From: Phycisphaerales bacterium
GTDB taxonomy: Bacteria; Planctomycetota; Phycisphaerae; UBA1845
DNA: 64,000 nt
Assembly (NCBI GenBank): GCA_020852275.1
Contig: JADZBE010000039.1
Span: forward strand, 1 to 64,000
Direction of reading: 5' to 3'
The position numbers and the translations under genes are program-made. Below, piece after piece: positions 33,469-43,348 of the stretch. Numbering within the stretch: position 1 is the first letter of the stretch; every line of letters starts with the position of its first letter. Below the pieces are notes generated by a model. It searched no databases, had not been told where the DNA came from, and saw nothing but the letters and a program-made list of their open reading frames with translations.

Positions 33469-35694
33469 TCAGCGAGATTCCGGCTTCGGTTCCAAGCCCG
33501 GCGGCGCAGGCCCGACGGTCTCCTGTGGGACCCGGTATAGCACCACGTAAGGGCGGGGATCCCCTTCGAGGTTGAACGTCTCGACCCTGAAAAGTCCCGC
33601 CGACTCCAGCTCGGTGAAAAGCCTCGCGGTGACATCCGGGTCAAACCCGTAGCGGCTCGAACGCAGCCGATCCATTTCCATGTAGTTCACCAGGACATGG
33701 CTCCAGCCGCGGGCGCGGAGCTGACTTACGACATCCCGAGGGTTCGCGTGCGCCCGGACGATCTCGCCCAACGGCTGCTCGTTGAACACGACCGCGTAGT
33801 CCACGTTCGGCGGGCAATAGAAGGCCCGTGCCTCCCCGATCATCAGCACGCGCGATCCCGCAGGCAGCTCGCGCAGGCTCCGCATGAACTCGAACCCCGG
33901 AAGCTCGCCCTCGGCGATCCACCGCGCCATCCCCGGCTGCGTCACCGACCAGAACTCCCGCAGGGCCATGCGGATCACGAACGCAGCGCTGTACGCCGCG
34001 CCGGCGACGACGGCCGCATGGACGATCCACCGGCGCTCGGCGCGAGCGGACCCCATCGCGGACGCCGCCAGCGGAATCAGCGGAACCATGAACACCACGG
34101 AGAAGCGGGCATAGAGATGCGTGGCCAGGAGCCAGACCGCAAGCTGCATCACCAGCATCGCCGCCAGCGCGCGACGCGTGCGCGATCGCGCGGCCACCGC
34201 CAACGCCGTCGCCGCCAGCAGCCACGGCGCCGGCGCGAGTCGCTGATCCGGGTCGCCGAAGACCCGTTCCTTCAACATGCCGATTCGCCCGGCGAGCGTT
34301 TGTTCCCGCGGAGGCGGCGCGTGCCCCTCGTCCCATCGCCTCTGCGAGTCCGCGGACCAGCCTGGCGGATAGGCATGAAAGGCGCTGCTTGCCAGCGGGA
34401 ACACAGGATTGCCGGTCAGCAGCGCATTCTTGATGAGCCAGGGCGAAAACGTCGCCAGCGCCGCCAGCGCCAACACCGCGGAGCTTCGCAAACGCCTTCC
34501 AAGCGATCCCGACGCCATGATGAAAGTACACCCGGCAAGCGGCACGAGGATCATCGCCACGGCCGTGTACTTGCATCCGCACGCGAATCCGGCGAACGCT
34601 CCAGCCAGGAGGGGGAGATGCTTGGAATCGCGCGCATGCTCCGGTGATTCCTGCTTGCCGGACTCCGTGCTTGTCAAAGATGCGGCATGACTTGCCCGGC
34701 CTTCCGCGCTGTGTGTGAGATCCGTCACGGGAGCATCGGTCCCGGAGCTTTGCGGCGTCCCGGATGCTCTCCTCCACGCTGCCAGAGCGCAAGCCAGCGA
34801 CAACATCCCGAAAAACAACAGCCCGTTCTCGACGTAGGCCAGCCCGCTGAAGTACACGAGCCAGCCGGTCGTGGCCGCGAGCACGGCGCTGATGCGCCCG
34901 GCCGCGGGCGAGAACGCCCGTCCAGCGAGCCACGCCGCGGCCACGGTCAGCGCGCCAAGCAGGAAATGCAGGTAGTTCGCGGTCTCCGCGCCCGCCATCG
35001 CATCGCCCTGCACGATCATGCTCAGCAAATAGAGCATCTCCACGGTTTCAGGGAAGTTGGCGTAAATGTTGTGCGGCGCGTAGGCGATGCGCCCCTGCTG
35101 GAGATACTCCTTCGGCATCTGGAGGTGATACTCCAGCGCGTCGTAGCCGAAGGCCTCCTCCTTCCAGAGAAACCCCGGCGCATGCGCCGCGGAAATCAGC
35201 GCGATCAGCGCGAACGGCAGCGCGATCCAGCCCATGAATCGCTCGACGAGCGGTCGGGACGGCGCAGCGGTTGCATGTCCATTCAAGCGACGCGAGCGGC
35301 GGCGTAAGACTCGCCGCGCCCCGACGACGCCGGCCATCAGCAGGACCGCGATCCACGCGCCACGGTGAAGCACTCCCAGCGCGCCCATCCCCAGCACCAG
35401 CAGGCTCATCCCGCCCAGCCCCAGACCGGCGCCGAGCAGCAGCGTGATGCCCGTGTCAGCCCGATGCGAGCCGCCGTCCGACACGAGCCTTATCCACCTC
35501 GCCGGCAAGCAGGCGGCTCCCGCCAGCGTCGCGGCGAGAATGATCGCCGCGGCCACGCTCCCGCGGGTCAGCAGGAGAAGCAGGGAATACGGGCTGACAA
35601 GCCCCAGCAGGGTCAGCGTGCAGAGGACAAACGCCGCGGGCTTGGCCCACGGTCGCACGGATGAAGCACGCGCGCCGCTGACGGGTTCGGGCAT
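33469..35694 (-). CDS. GT39/ArnT-like multi-pass membrane glycosyltransferase
   Basis: A protein of 741 residues with a dozen or more hydrophobic helices. The first external loop carries GYDALEYHLQMPKEYLQQGR and IYANFPETVEMLYLL, the acidic-loop pattern of GT39/PMT-like enzymes that use polyprenyl-phosphate sugars. A low-complexity Ser/Thr/Glu linker lies at about 315-370. The C-terminal 110 residues form a soluble domain (SRVLMIGEARAFYCPPNVDYAVVFNE), a common ending in bacterial members. It likely transfers sugars to lipids or proteins in the envelope. ATG 35694 is used; GTG 35712 is possible. Confidence 0.8.
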   Translation of the reverse strand: MPEPVSGARASSVRPWAKPAAFVLCTLTLLGLVSPYSLLLLLTRGSVAAAIILAATLAGAACLPARWIRLVSDGGSHRADTGITLLLGAGLGLGGMSLLVLGMGALGVLHRGAWIAVLLMAGVVGARRVLRRRSRRLNGHATAAPSRPLVERFMGWIALPFALIALISAAHAPGFLWKEEAFGYDALEYHLQMPKEYLQQGRIAYAPHNIYANFPETVEMLYLLSMIVQGDAMAGAETANYLHFLLGALTVAAAWLAGRAFSPAAGRISAVLAATTGWLVYFSGLAYVENGLLFFGMLSLACALAAWRRASGTPQSSGTDAPVTDLTHSAEGRASHAASLTSTESGKQESPEHARDSKHLPLLAGAFAGFACGCKYTAVAMILVPLAGCTFIMASGSLGRRLRSSAVLALAALATFSPWLIKNALLTGNPVFPLASSAFHAYPPGWSADSQRRWDEGHAPPPREQTLAGRIGMLKERVFGDPDQRLAPAPWLLAATALAVAARSRTRRALAAMLVMQLAVWLLATHLYARFSVVFMVPLIPLAASAMGSARAERRWIVHAAVVAGAAYSAAFVIRMALREFWSVTQPGMARWIAEGELPGFEFMRSLRELPAGSRVLMIGEARAFYCPPNVDYAVVFNEQPLGEIVRAHANPRDVVSQLRARGWSHVLVNYMEMDRLRSSRYGFDPDVTARLFTELESAGLFRVETFNLEGDPRPYVVLYRVPQETVGPAPPGLEPKPESR

Positions 35695-35857
35695 GGAGGA
35701 TGAAGTCCTCACGGTTTCGGGTCTATCCGCGGTGCGTCGTGCTTCGACTCATCCCCTTCGCTTCCAGCGCTCGCGCGGCAGGTCGGCGCGTTTCACGCGT
35801 TACGACTACCGGCGGCCCGTCCCACCCGCAAGCAACGCGCCAACCGTTAAAGCGGAG

Positions 35858-36709
35858 TCAGGCGCTCAGCGTTTTCGCAGCCCCCAGGATCATCCGCCCG
35901 GCCACGTACACCAGCAGCGCGATGAAGCCCACTGCCAGTTTGCGGCGCGGCAGGCGGTGCACCAGTCGCGCGCCGTAGAAGCTGCCGATCATGGCCGTTG
36001 GGATCAGCAGCGCCGACAGCAGAAACGGCGAGCGCGCGTGAGGCGCGCCGTCCGCGTGGACGGCCCAGTTCTTCGCGAACGCGCCGACAAGACTGGTCGC
36101 GGCGATGGTGGCTGACGAGTTGGCGATCGCGGTCGTCAGCCGCATGCCCAGGAATCGCCGTTGCATCGGCACGGCGACCACGCCTCCGCCGACGCCCAAC
36201 ATGCCGCCGATCACGCCCGTCGGCACGGCCACCAGCGCCGCGCGGGGCCACGTCAGCAAGTCCGCCGACTCGGTCCCCGCGGCGGATGTCGGCGGGCGGA
36301 CCAGCCGCAGCGCCTCGATCCCGGCGCACGTGAGCACAAAGACGCCGAACAGCAGCCGCAGCGTCGCTTCGCCGTCGCCCTTGAAATACCGCAGTTCGCT
36401 GAAGATCACACCGAGCACCATCGCGCCCAGCGCCGGCGGAATCAGCCGAAGCAGCACGCTCCGGTCGATCGCGCCGGCGCGGGCGTGCTGCTGCACCGCC
36501 GGCAGCACGAGGAAGAAGTTCACGATCATCGCGGCGGCCTGGTACAGATGCTGATCCGGCCCCAGCAGCCACGTCATGGCGGGAATCATGACCACGCTGC
36601 CGCCGATGCCGAACAGCCCGCCGGCGACCCCGGCGATCAAGCCCACGCCCAGCAGGATGAGTACTTCGGCCACGCGGAGGTCACTCCACCTGAAGGGCGG
36701 CGAGGACAT
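35858..36709 (-). CDS. TauE/SafE-family sulfite exporter-like permease
   Basis: A protein of 283 residues with two repeated hydrophobic halves. Each begins with the family's Gly-rich motif: GLIAGVAGGLFGIGGSVVMIPAM (about 22-44) and VPTGVIGGMLGVGGGVVAVPM (about 161-181). About eight membrane helices are present. Members export sulfite, sulfoacetate or other organosulfur anions; the substrate is unknown here. The start at 36709 overlaps the end of the ABC permease by 29 bases in another frame; GTG 36673, 8 bases past that stop, is an alternative. Confidence 0.88.
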   Translation of the reverse strand: MSSPPFRWSDLRVAEVLILLGVGLIAGVAGGLFGIGGSVVMIPAMTWLLGPDQHLYQAAAMIVNFFLVLPAVQQHARAGAIDRSVLLRLIPPALGAMVLGVIFSELRYFKGDGEATLRLLFGVFVLTCAGIEALRLVRPPTSAAGTESADLLTWPRAALVAVPTGVIGGMLGVGGGVVAVPMQRRFLGMRLTTAIANSSATIAATSLVGAFAKNWAVHADGAPHARSPFLLSALLIPTAMIGSFYGARLVHRLPRRKLAVGFIALLVYVAGRMILGAAKTLSA

Positions 36710-39617
36710 TGTCGCGCGCCGCGCGCCGCGCCGGCTTCAAACCCGCCAGCAGACACACCGCCACCGTGACGCCCACCGCCAGCGCGATCGTGTCCCACGG
36801 AATGACCCACGGAACGCTCAGTCCCGCCATGCTGCTGGATATCAGGTTCGCGCTGCGCGCCGAGTAAAAACCCAGCCCCAGCCCCATGATGCTGCCGAGC
36901 AGCCCGAGCGTGACGGCCTCGGCGAGCACGAGCCGCAGCGTCTGCCCGCGGGTCATGCCGATGGCGCGGAGCATGGCGATGGCTTTGGCGCGCATCGCCA
37001 CGCGCACCATCATCAGGTTGCCGATGCCCAGCGAAGCGATGACCAGCGCGAAGCTCGGCGCCCACGTCACCAGCCTCACGCCGCGGCGCACGTCGCGCTG
37101 CAGCATCTCGCGCATCCGCGCGATCGAGCCGACGATCGCGTCGGGCCGGTCGATCGCATACGCAATGTGCAGCAGCACGAGCCGCTCGCGGAATCCGTCC
37201 CAGCGGTCCTGCGGCGTGCGATTCTCCCAGCGGCGATGCACGTATCCCAAGGCTCGCCGGCACCGTTCGAGAAACGCCTCCGCGCCCATGGGCGGGCGCG
37301 GCGTTCGACCCTCGAGCCAGTCGCGCACCGCCGGCTCGAACGCGTGAAACGTCGCCTGCGCTTCGGGCATGATCGGCAGCCACTCGAGCAGTCGCCGCGC
37401 GGCTTCCTCCAAGGTCGGCTGAGCCGCGGCCTTTGCGGCATCGAAATATTCCGGCGCGGGCGCCTCGGCGATTTCGAGGTTGCACATCATCATGGCCACG
37501 CGGTCGATCTTGAAGAACTTGACGAGGTCTTCCCGTGTGCCGAGCACGGCGCTGGCGGCGGCGAACTGCATGTAGTTTTCAGCGCCGAAGAAATTCACGG
37601 CAAGGTCGAGTGCCGGCGACTCCACCACGTCGGCCACCTCAAACTCGTGCGAGAGCGCTCCGATGGTGACGCGGACCTTGTCGCCCTTGCGCAGCCCCTT
37701 GCTGCGCGACGTCTGCGGAGGCACCAGCACGTACCCGCCCGCGTGCAGCTTGGCGCGGATCTCCTCCGTGTTGCTTTCGGCGAAGCCCAGCTTCGCAAGC
37801 TGCAAGAATGTGTCCACGTCCCCCGCGACGAACACCGGGCGCGTGAGCTTCTCGAAGAGCGCGGCGAGAAGGGTGTTCTCCTTCGACGCGTCGGCGCGGA
37901 CCGGTTCCAGCTTGCAGTCCACGTCCGACGTGACGGAGATCTTGCCCACGCCGGGTATGCGCGACGCCCGCTCCACCGCGTCGTACGTCACATGATCGTG
38001 CGTCCACACGAACGCCTCCGGCAGGCGGCTGGGGAAATCCCAGAAGACCATCACCCCTTCCGCGCGGACGGCCGTGTACACGATCAGCGAAAGCCCCGCC
38101 ATCAGCACCCAGCACACGCCCGCCGAAAGCCAAGGCGCTTTGCCGAACTGATCGCGCGCCAGCGCGGGGCGGAGCATCAGCAGCGGACCGGCGATCGACG
38201 CGCAGGCGGAACCTAGCAGCCACACGACCATCGGCGCGATCAGCACGAATCCCAGTCCCAGCGTCATCAGCCCCGCGAACAGCCCGTCCGCCCGGACCCA
38301 GTACGCGGGGTTCATGCCCCCGTGGAGCAGGTACTCGTGCACGCCGATCAGCGCCAGTCCCGCGACGAACGCGACAACGAGAAACTTCTTGCGCGTGGGC
38401 TTGGCCTCAGGCAGCGCGGCGCGAAGCGGCGTCACCGCGCAGACCTGCACCATCAGCAGCGAGAGGCACAGGGCCCACACGATCGCCACGCAGATGAAGG
38501 CGATGAGCAGCCCCCAGCGGCTCAGCGGCTGATCGAACGCCTCGGTCGATTGCCCCTCGAACTTGATATTTCCCGCAAACCACAGCCCGAGCTTCACCAG
38601 CGTCCATCCCAGCGGAACGCCCAGCGCGGCGCCCAGCAGCGTGGGCGGCGTGATCTGCACGGCCACCAGACCCGCCAGTTGGTCTCGAGTGAATCCGATG
38701 CAGCGCATCACGCCGAGCGTGCGCCCCTGCCGGTGAAGCGAGGCGCTCATCGTCGTCAGCATGATGAAGAACGCCGCCAGCAGCGCCACCGCCGCCACCA
38801 TCACCACCAGCAGCCGCGTGATCCGCTCCGCCTCTTCAAGCTGCGCGAGCCGCGTGGCCGCGGTCGAGACCTCGTACGGCAACCCCTTCGCGCGCAGCAG
38901 CTCGCGCGCGGCGGAGTCCGCGCGGCGGATGGCCTGCTGCGACGCGTCAAGAAGCTGAACGTCGATGAGCGTTGCGATCCCCGGCTGATTCTTGAGCGTC
39001 TGCACGGCGGTGATCGAGGCATAGGCGATGGGCTGCTGAAAATCCGCGAGGCGCCGGCTGTCGAAGACACCGACGATGGTGAACGTCGTCGGCGGGGCCG
39101 TGTCGTACGACGCCAGGTCCACCGTGCCGCCCAGCGCGACCTGAAGTTCGTCGGCAAGCTGTTTTTCAAGCACAATCGCGCCGTGATCGCCAGGCTCGAG
39201 CATCCGTCCTTCGAGGTTTGGGACCGTCAGGAACGGTCCGGCGGTGGCCGGGTCGATGCCGATCAGCTCGACCCATTGCAGGCGATGCTCGGGATCGGTC
39301 ACGCCGCCGGCGGGGATTGCCACGACGCGGCGCATCAGCCGGGCCGTGACGTGAGCCACGTTGTCGAGGCGCGCCAGCTCGTCGGCGAACGAGGCTTGAA
39401 GCTGACCCCAATGCGCGCCGGGCGGAGCGACGCTGAGGTGCGCCTGACCCAGCCAGCGCACCACCAGGTCGCGCCGGACCAGCACGAGCGCGGATTCGTA
39501 GAACGTCGTCATCGCAACGACGATCGCCACGCCGAGCGCGACGGCGACCACCGCGGCGATCGCCGGTCCGCGGTCAGCCGACCAGTTCCGCATACCGAGC
39601 TGCCACCAGCGCCGCAT
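36681..39617 (-). CDS. Large ABC transporter permease (FtsX/MacB-type, two cores)
   Basis: A protein of 978 residues. The N-terminal helix (GPAIAAVVAVALGVAIVVAMTTF) is followed by a first periplasmic domain, then a three-helix FtsX core from about residue 270 (VVMVAAVALLAAFFIMLTTMSAS, RTLGVMRCIGFTRDQL). A second half has its own long soluble domain and a C-terminal FtsX core (VIASLGIGNLMMVRVAMRAKAIAMLRAIGMTRGQ). This is the double-core plan of large export or lipoprotein-trafficking permeases. It overlaps its ATPase gene by 44 bases. Substrates could be lipids, lipoproteins or peptides. Confidence 0.88.
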   Translation of the reverse strand: MRRWWQLGMRNWSADRGPAIAAVVAVALGVAIVVAMTTFYESALVLVRRDLVVRWLGQAHLSVAPPGAHWGQLQASFADELARLDNVAHVTARLMRRVVAIPAGGVTDPEHRLQWVELIGIDPATAGPFLTVPNLEGRMLEPGDHGAIVLEKQLADELQVALGGTVDLASYDTAPPTTFTIVGVFDSRRLADFQQPIAYASITAVQTLKNQPGIATLIDVQLLDASQQAIRRADSAARELLRAKGLPYEVSTAATRLAQLEEAERITRLLVVMVAAVALLAAFFIMLTTMSASLHRQGRTLGVMRCIGFTRDQLAGLVAVQITPPTLLGAALGVPLGWTLVKLGLWFAGNIKFEGQSTEAFDQPLSRWGLLIAFICVAIVWALCLSLLMVQVCAVTPLRAALPEAKPTRKKFLVVAFVAGLALIGVHEYLLHGGMNPAYWVRADGLFAGLMTLGLGFVLIAPMVVWLLGSACASIAGPLLMLRPALARDQFGKAPWLSAGVCWVLMAGLSLIVYTAVRAEGVMVFWDFPSRLPEAFVWTHDHVTYDAVERASRIPGVGKISVTSDVDCKLEPVRADASKENTLLAALFEKLTRPVFVAGDVDTFLQLAKLGFAESNTEEIRAKLHAGGYVLVPPQTSRSKGLRKGDKVRVTIGALSHEFEVADVVESPALDLAVNFFGAENYMQFAAASAVLGTREDLVKFFKIDRVAMMMCNLEIAEAPAPEYFDAAKAAAQPTLEEAARRLLEWLPIMPEAQATFHAFEPAVRDWLEGRTPRPPMGAEAFLERCRRALGYVHRRWENRTPQDRWDGFRERLVLLHIAYAIDRPDAIVGSIARMREMLQRDVRRGVRLVTWAPSFALVIASLGIGNLMMVRVAMRAKAIAMLRAIGMTRGQTLRLVLAEAVTLGLLGSIMGLGLGFYSARSANLISSSMAGLSVPWVIPWDTIALAVGVTVAVCLLAGLKPARRAARDNVLAALQVE

Positions 39618-40326
39618 TCGACTCTCCGCCGGGCTGACATTCGCCGGCCGACAGACCGTCCTTCAGAAAGATGACGCGATCGGCGTAAGACGCGCCGCGC
39701 GCCTCATGCGTCACGGTCACCACCGTGGTCCCTTCCTGCCGCGCCAGGGAGGCGAGCAGCTTCCAGATGTCCTCGCCGTGGCGCGTGTCGAGGTTGCCGG
39801 TCGGCTCGTCCGCCAGCAGGATTGCAGGGTTCATCATCAGCGCGCGGGCAATGGCCACGCGCTGCTGCTCGCCGCCGGACAGCGCCTGCGGCCGGTGCGT
39901 CATGCGGTTATTCATGTCCACCCGGCAAAGCAGGCTCTCCGCGCGTTGCGTGCCGTCGCGCCCGTCCGCGCCTTCAAGAATTCGCGGAATGATCACGTTT
40001 TCCAGGGCGCTGAGCGTGGGCAGGAGGTTGTACGACTGGAAGATCAGCCCGATGCGCCGGCGGCGGAAGAGCGTGCGCTCGCGGTCGCTCATCGTCGCCA
40101 GGTCGCGCCCGTCGATGAAGATCGAGCCGGACGTGGGCCGGTCCAGCCCGGCCATCAGATGCAGCAGCGTGCTCTTGCCCGAGCCGCTGGCGCCCATGAT
40201 GGCGACGAACTCGCCAGCGCGCACCTGGAGCGAGACGCCGCGCAGCGCCTCAACGACGCCCGCGGCGCTGTCGAAGGACTTGCGCACGTCAACGACGCCA
40301 AGCACCGCGTCCGCCATGTCCGGCAT
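39574..40326 (-). CDS. ABC transporter ATP-binding protein (LolD/MacB type)
   Basis: A protein of 250 residues. Walker A is GASGSGKST, the Q-loop lies in LIFQSYNLLPTLSALENV, the signature is ALSGGEQQRVAIARALMMNP, Walker B is ILLADEPTGNLD and the switch His is in TVTHEARG. FQSYNLLPTLSALENV and EPTGNLD are typical of the LolD/MacB/FtsE-like group that pairs with FtsX-type permeases. It powers the large permease encoded immediately downstream. ATG 40326 is used; ATG 40317 is possible. Confidence 0.93.
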   Translation of the reverse strand: MPDMADAVLGVVDVRKSFDSAAGVVEALRGVSLQVRAGEFVAIMGASGSGKSTLLHLMAGLDRPTSGSIFIDGRDLATMSDRERTLFRRRRIGLIFQSYNLLPTLSALENVIIPRILEGADGRDGTQRAESLLCRVDMNNRMTHRPQALSGGEQQRVAIARALMMNPAILLADEPTGNLDTRHGEDIWKLLASLARQEGTTVVTVTHEARGASYADRVIFLKDGLSAGECQPGGESNAALVAARYAELVG

Positions 40327-40387
40327 GTTAGCAGCGATCCCCGGTGGAAACTACGAGAGCCAGGCGAAATCGCGCGGACACATGGAA

Positions 40388-40425
40388 ACAAAAAAGCGGC
40401 GTCCCCGCGCCGTGAGGGACGCCGC
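40388..40425 (-). terminator. Intrinsic terminator (minus strand)
   Basis: A perfect 10-bp stem GCGGCGTCCC / GGGACGCCGC with a 10-base loop. On the minus strand it is followed by TTTTTTGTTT. It ends the transcript of the small membrane protein gene at 40706-41038 before the ABC operon starts at 40326. Confidence 0.88.
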
Positions 40426-40517
40426 CCATTCTTCTTATTTCGTGACAGCGTGTGCGTTGATTTGTCTGAACGTGTCGATCGCGCCCCGAACGATTCGAGT
40501 CAAGGTTCGGATCGGCT

Positions 40518-40599
40518 GGTGGCACGGTCAACGGGACTCCGCGCACCGTGGTCTTGCCCCGCTCGCCACGGCCTGGGGAGTACGCCAGACCGTGCCACC
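40518..40599. repeat. 82-bp palindromic element, copy 2
   Basis: Same length and ends as 12315-12396 (GGTGGCACGGTC ... GACCGTGCCACC); here the 12-base ends are perfect complements. Directly after it come short GC-rich repeats (GGCGGCCTGGCTCC, GTCGACCTCGCCCCGA) to about 40705. No gene seen in 40426-40705. Confidence 0.88.
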
Positions 40600-40705
40600 C
40601 GGCGGCCTGGCTCCGAAGCGCACACCGGGCGGCCTGACCCCGTAGCGAACACCCGTCGACCTCGCCCCGAAGAGCACACTTGTCGACCTCGCCCCGACGA
40701 GCACA

Positions 40706-41038
40706 CTACGCTGGCGGAGACGTGTTGATCTTCTCCGGCGCTTTTGTGTCGGGCCGAGACCGGGGCGCCTTCTCCGGTTCCTTCTCGGCGGGCGCGGGCG
40801 CCGCCTCCTCCTTGGGCTGCTCTCGCTCCGCTTCCGCGTCGGGAGCGCGACCCTTGGGCGCCTTGGCCCTGGGTTCCTCGGGCGCCGGGTCGGCCTGCTT
40901 GTTCACGACTGGAGGCGGGCTGCTCTCCTCCCCCGAGGGCCACATCCAGTAAGCGCCCAACGCTAGAACCAGTGCGCCCAGCACGACGCCCATGATGACA
41001 TTCTTGTTGTCACCCGATGCACTTGCCTTGGTTGCCAC
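40706..41038 (-). CDS. Small single-pass membrane protein with charged tail
   Basis: A protein of 110 residues from GTG 41038, chosen because GGAGG lies 7 bases upstream. A short N-terminus with GDNKN precedes one membrane helix (VIMGVVLGALVLALGAYWMW). About 75 residues rich in Pro, Ala, Glu, Lys and Arg follow (EEPRAKAPKGRAPDAEAERE). It is similar in style to planctomycete membrane-anchored linkers. No function is assigned. The terminator at 40388 probably ends this gene's mRNA. Confidence 0.7.
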   Translation of the reverse strand: MATKASASGDNKNVIMGVVLGALVLALGAYWMWPSGEESSPPPVVNKQADPAPEEPRAKAPKGRAPDAEAEREQPKEEAAPAPAEKEPEKAPRSRPDTKAPEKINTSPPA

Positions 41039-41393
41039 GATCGACACCTCCACATAAGTCGAATCAAACACCGTGCGCGGCCCCGGGGGACTGATCCCAA
41101 GGCGGCACGGACGTTCATTATCTACCCATACGCAAGTCGGTCAAACCTGCCGCAGCGCAGCGTCCATGGGTCGGAACTCCTACGCACGGCGGGACGCACG
41201 TTTACGCACGACGGAACGTGTCACGTCGAGCGCGGCGTCAGCCGCTGCCCGGCAAGTCCATCCGCCGACAGCAGTTAGACGCTTGACTCACCCAGCGGTT
41301 CCGTCGGCTGTGCTCACCGTCACCTCCGGCACCGCGGCCTGTGCTCGCTTGGAACGGCGCGCCGGGACCGAGGCTTCCGCGTGACACTCTTGG
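41039..41393. other. Spacer, nothing recognised
   Basis: The 355 bases between the TPR lipoprotein gene and the small membrane protein gene, both on the minus strand, contain no convincing frame, repeat or hairpin. The promoter for the small protein is expected near its right half but was not identified. Confidence 0.5.
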
Positions 41394-42413
41394 CTAGTCG
41401 TTCCCTGCACCGGTCAGCAGCACCTCATCAGTTGATTCCCGCTTTCCGGGCTGGTATTTCGCGATGAGCTGCCGAATCCGAGGCTGGTCCGGCTCCAGCT
41501 CGAGGGAGCGGTGCCAATGCTCCAGCGCCCGGTCGTGTAAGTCCTTACGGGAACTGTCGTTAAGATACTGCATCATGAAGATCGACCCCAGCCCGGCGTG
41601 ACTGCGCGGCAGGCGGGGATCTTCGATCAGCGCCTTCTGGTAGGACTCCGTAGCTGCATCGTAGTCCTTCTGGCGAAACTGGCAGTACCCCAAAGCTTCA
41701 TGCGCGGCCGCCATCTCCGGCTCAAGCCGGACGGCCTGTTCGAGAGACTGGCGCGCGATGCCAAGCCGGTCCTGCTTGAGGTACGTGTTGGCGAGGTTCA
41801 CGAGGACGAGCGGCTGGTTCGCGTCGTGCTCCAGCGCGTCCTTGTAGGTGCGGATCGCCTCGTAGTATTTCCCCTCCGCGCTGTACGCCACGCCGAGGTT
41901 CACGTAGGCGAAGGGCTTGGTCGGGTCCAGGTCGATGGCCTTGCGGAAGCACTCGGCGGCCTGGGCGTGGTCGCCCATCGTTTGATAGCAGACGCCGAGG
42001 TTGAGGCGGGCTTCAAAGTCGCCGGGCTTCAGGTCCAAGGCGTGGAGGTAAGCCTGGACCGCCTCCCCGAGGCGATGCCTGAAGTAGTATATCTGCGCGA
42101 GGCTCAGCGCATCGTCGAACGAGAACGGATCGCGCCGGATGGCCTCGACAAAGCTCGAAATCGCCTTTTCGTAGTCCCCGATCTTGCGATAAATCTCGCC
42201 CATGCGCGAGTAGGGTGTGGCCAGTTTCGGGTCCAGGTCCGCCGCGCGCTCAAACTCGCGCAGAGCGGCTTGGATGTGGTTGGTCTCCGCCTTTCGATCC
42301 CCCTGTCGCACCCGGTAGTCCGCAGCCATGCGAGCGATGGGCTGACAACCGGTCAGGCTAGTCAGGGTCATCAACGCAGCAACAATTAAAGTGTTTCTGC
42401 TTTTCCGTGCCAT
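41394..42413 (-). CDS. TPR-repeat lipoprotein
   Basis: A protein of 339 residues. The signal peptide ends in LTSLTGC (Cys about 23). At least seven tetratricopeptide repeats follow from about residue 45 to 315, for example ALREFERAADLDPKLATPYSRMGEIYRKIGDYEKAI and AYVNLGVAYSAEGKYYEAIRTYKDALEHD. Such lipoproteins scaffold protein complexes at the envelope, as PilF/NlpI do. Its divergent neighbour is a GT2 gene, 158 bases away, so the two promoters lie back to back. Confidence 0.9.
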   Translation of the reverse strand: MARKSRNTLIVAALMTLTSLTGCQPIARMAADYRVRQGDRKAETNHIQAALREFERAADLDPKLATPYSRMGEIYRKIGDYEKAISSFVEAIRRDPFSFDDALSLAQIYYFRHRLGEAVQAYLHALDLKPGDFEARLNLGVCYQTMGDHAQAAECFRKAIDLDPTKPFAYVNLGVAYSAEGKYYEAIRTYKDALEHDANQPLVLVNLANTYLKQDRLGIARQSLEQAVRLEPEMAAAHEALGYCQFRQKDYDAATESYQKALIEDPRLPRSHAGLGSIFMMQYLNDSSRKDLHDRALEHWHRSLELEPDQPRIRQLIAKYQPGKRESTDEVLLTGAGND

Positions 42414-42571
42414 GAGCTGTATCCTCGTCGCTTCGCGCCGCCTCCGAACTGTGCGAGGGGAGACCCATCAGGGTATCGGCCTGACGACCCATAAGGATTT
42501 GATCCCCGTTGCGGCAGGGCTAGGATTCGGTGACGCAACGCGGGATCATCCCCCGCCGGGAAAGGAAAGCA

Positions 42572-43348
42572 ATGCCGAGACAGCCGCTGGTCGCGATTCC
42601 GGTGTTCAACGAAGAACGCCACCTGGCCTCCGTGATTCGCAGCGCCGCACGCCATGTGCGCGAGGTTCTGGTGATCGACGACGGTTCGACCGACTCCACG
42701 CCGCAGCGATTGCGCGATTTCCCGCAGGTCCACGTCATCCGTCACCCGGAGAATCGTGGCTATGGACTGAGCCTGGCGGACGCGTTCGCGTATGCGATCC
42801 GACATCAACACGACTGGCTCATCACGCTCGATGGCGATGGTCAGCACGAAGCCGACCTGATCCCGGTCTTTCTCGAAGCCGCCGCGGAGGACGACACCGA
42901 CATCCTCAGCGGCACCCGCTATCCGGAGGGGCACGACGTCGAAACAGCCCGCGCGACCGCTCCGGCGGACCGCCGGCGCATCAATCACAGCATCACCGCG
43001 CTGCTGAACAGGGACTGGGGGCTGGGGCTTACGGATGCATTCTGTGGTTTCAAGGCGTACCGGGTGAGCGCGTTGCGGGGGTTGCGGATCACGATTCCGG
43101 GGTATGCGATGCCGATGCAGCTCTGGGTGCAGGCGGCGCGCGAAGGGATGCGCATCCGCGAGATTCCCGTCGATCTTCGCTACCCGGACCCGAACCGGCA
43201 TTTCGGCGGGCTGCTCGACGACCCGGCCATCCGGCTGCAACACTACCTCGACGTCTATCGCAGCGAGATCGAGAGTTCGCCGGTATGTTCGATGCGCCCC
43301 GCAGTGGAGGATCTCGAACCCTGCTGCTGCCGCACGGGCCGCCCATGA
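42572..43348 (+). CDS. GT2 glycosyltransferase (polyprenyl-phosphate mannose synthase-like)
   Basis: A protein of 258 residues. It shows VAIPVFNEERHLASVI, VIDDGSTDSTPQRL, the metal-binding LDGDGQHE and GTRYPEG, the arrangement of DPM-synthase-like GT2 enzymes, without the C-terminal membrane helices. It would transfer a sugar from a nucleotide sugar, perhaps to a lipid carrier. ATG 42572 has GGAAAGGAAAG just upstream. Its stop overlaps the next start as ATGA (43345-43348), so translation is coupled. Confidence 0.9.
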   Translation: MPRQPLVAIPVFNEERHLASVIRSAARHVREVLVIDDGSTDSTPQRLRDFPQVHVIRHPENRGYGLSLADAFAYAIRHQHDWLITLDGDGQHEADLIPVFLEAAAEDDTDILSGTRYPEGHDVETARATAPADRRRINHSITALLNRDWGLGLTDAFCGFKAYRVSALRGLRITIPGYAMPMQLWVQAAREGMRIREIPVDLRYPDPNRHFGGLLDDPAIRLQHYLDVYRSEIESSPVCSMRPAVEDLEPCCCRTGRP

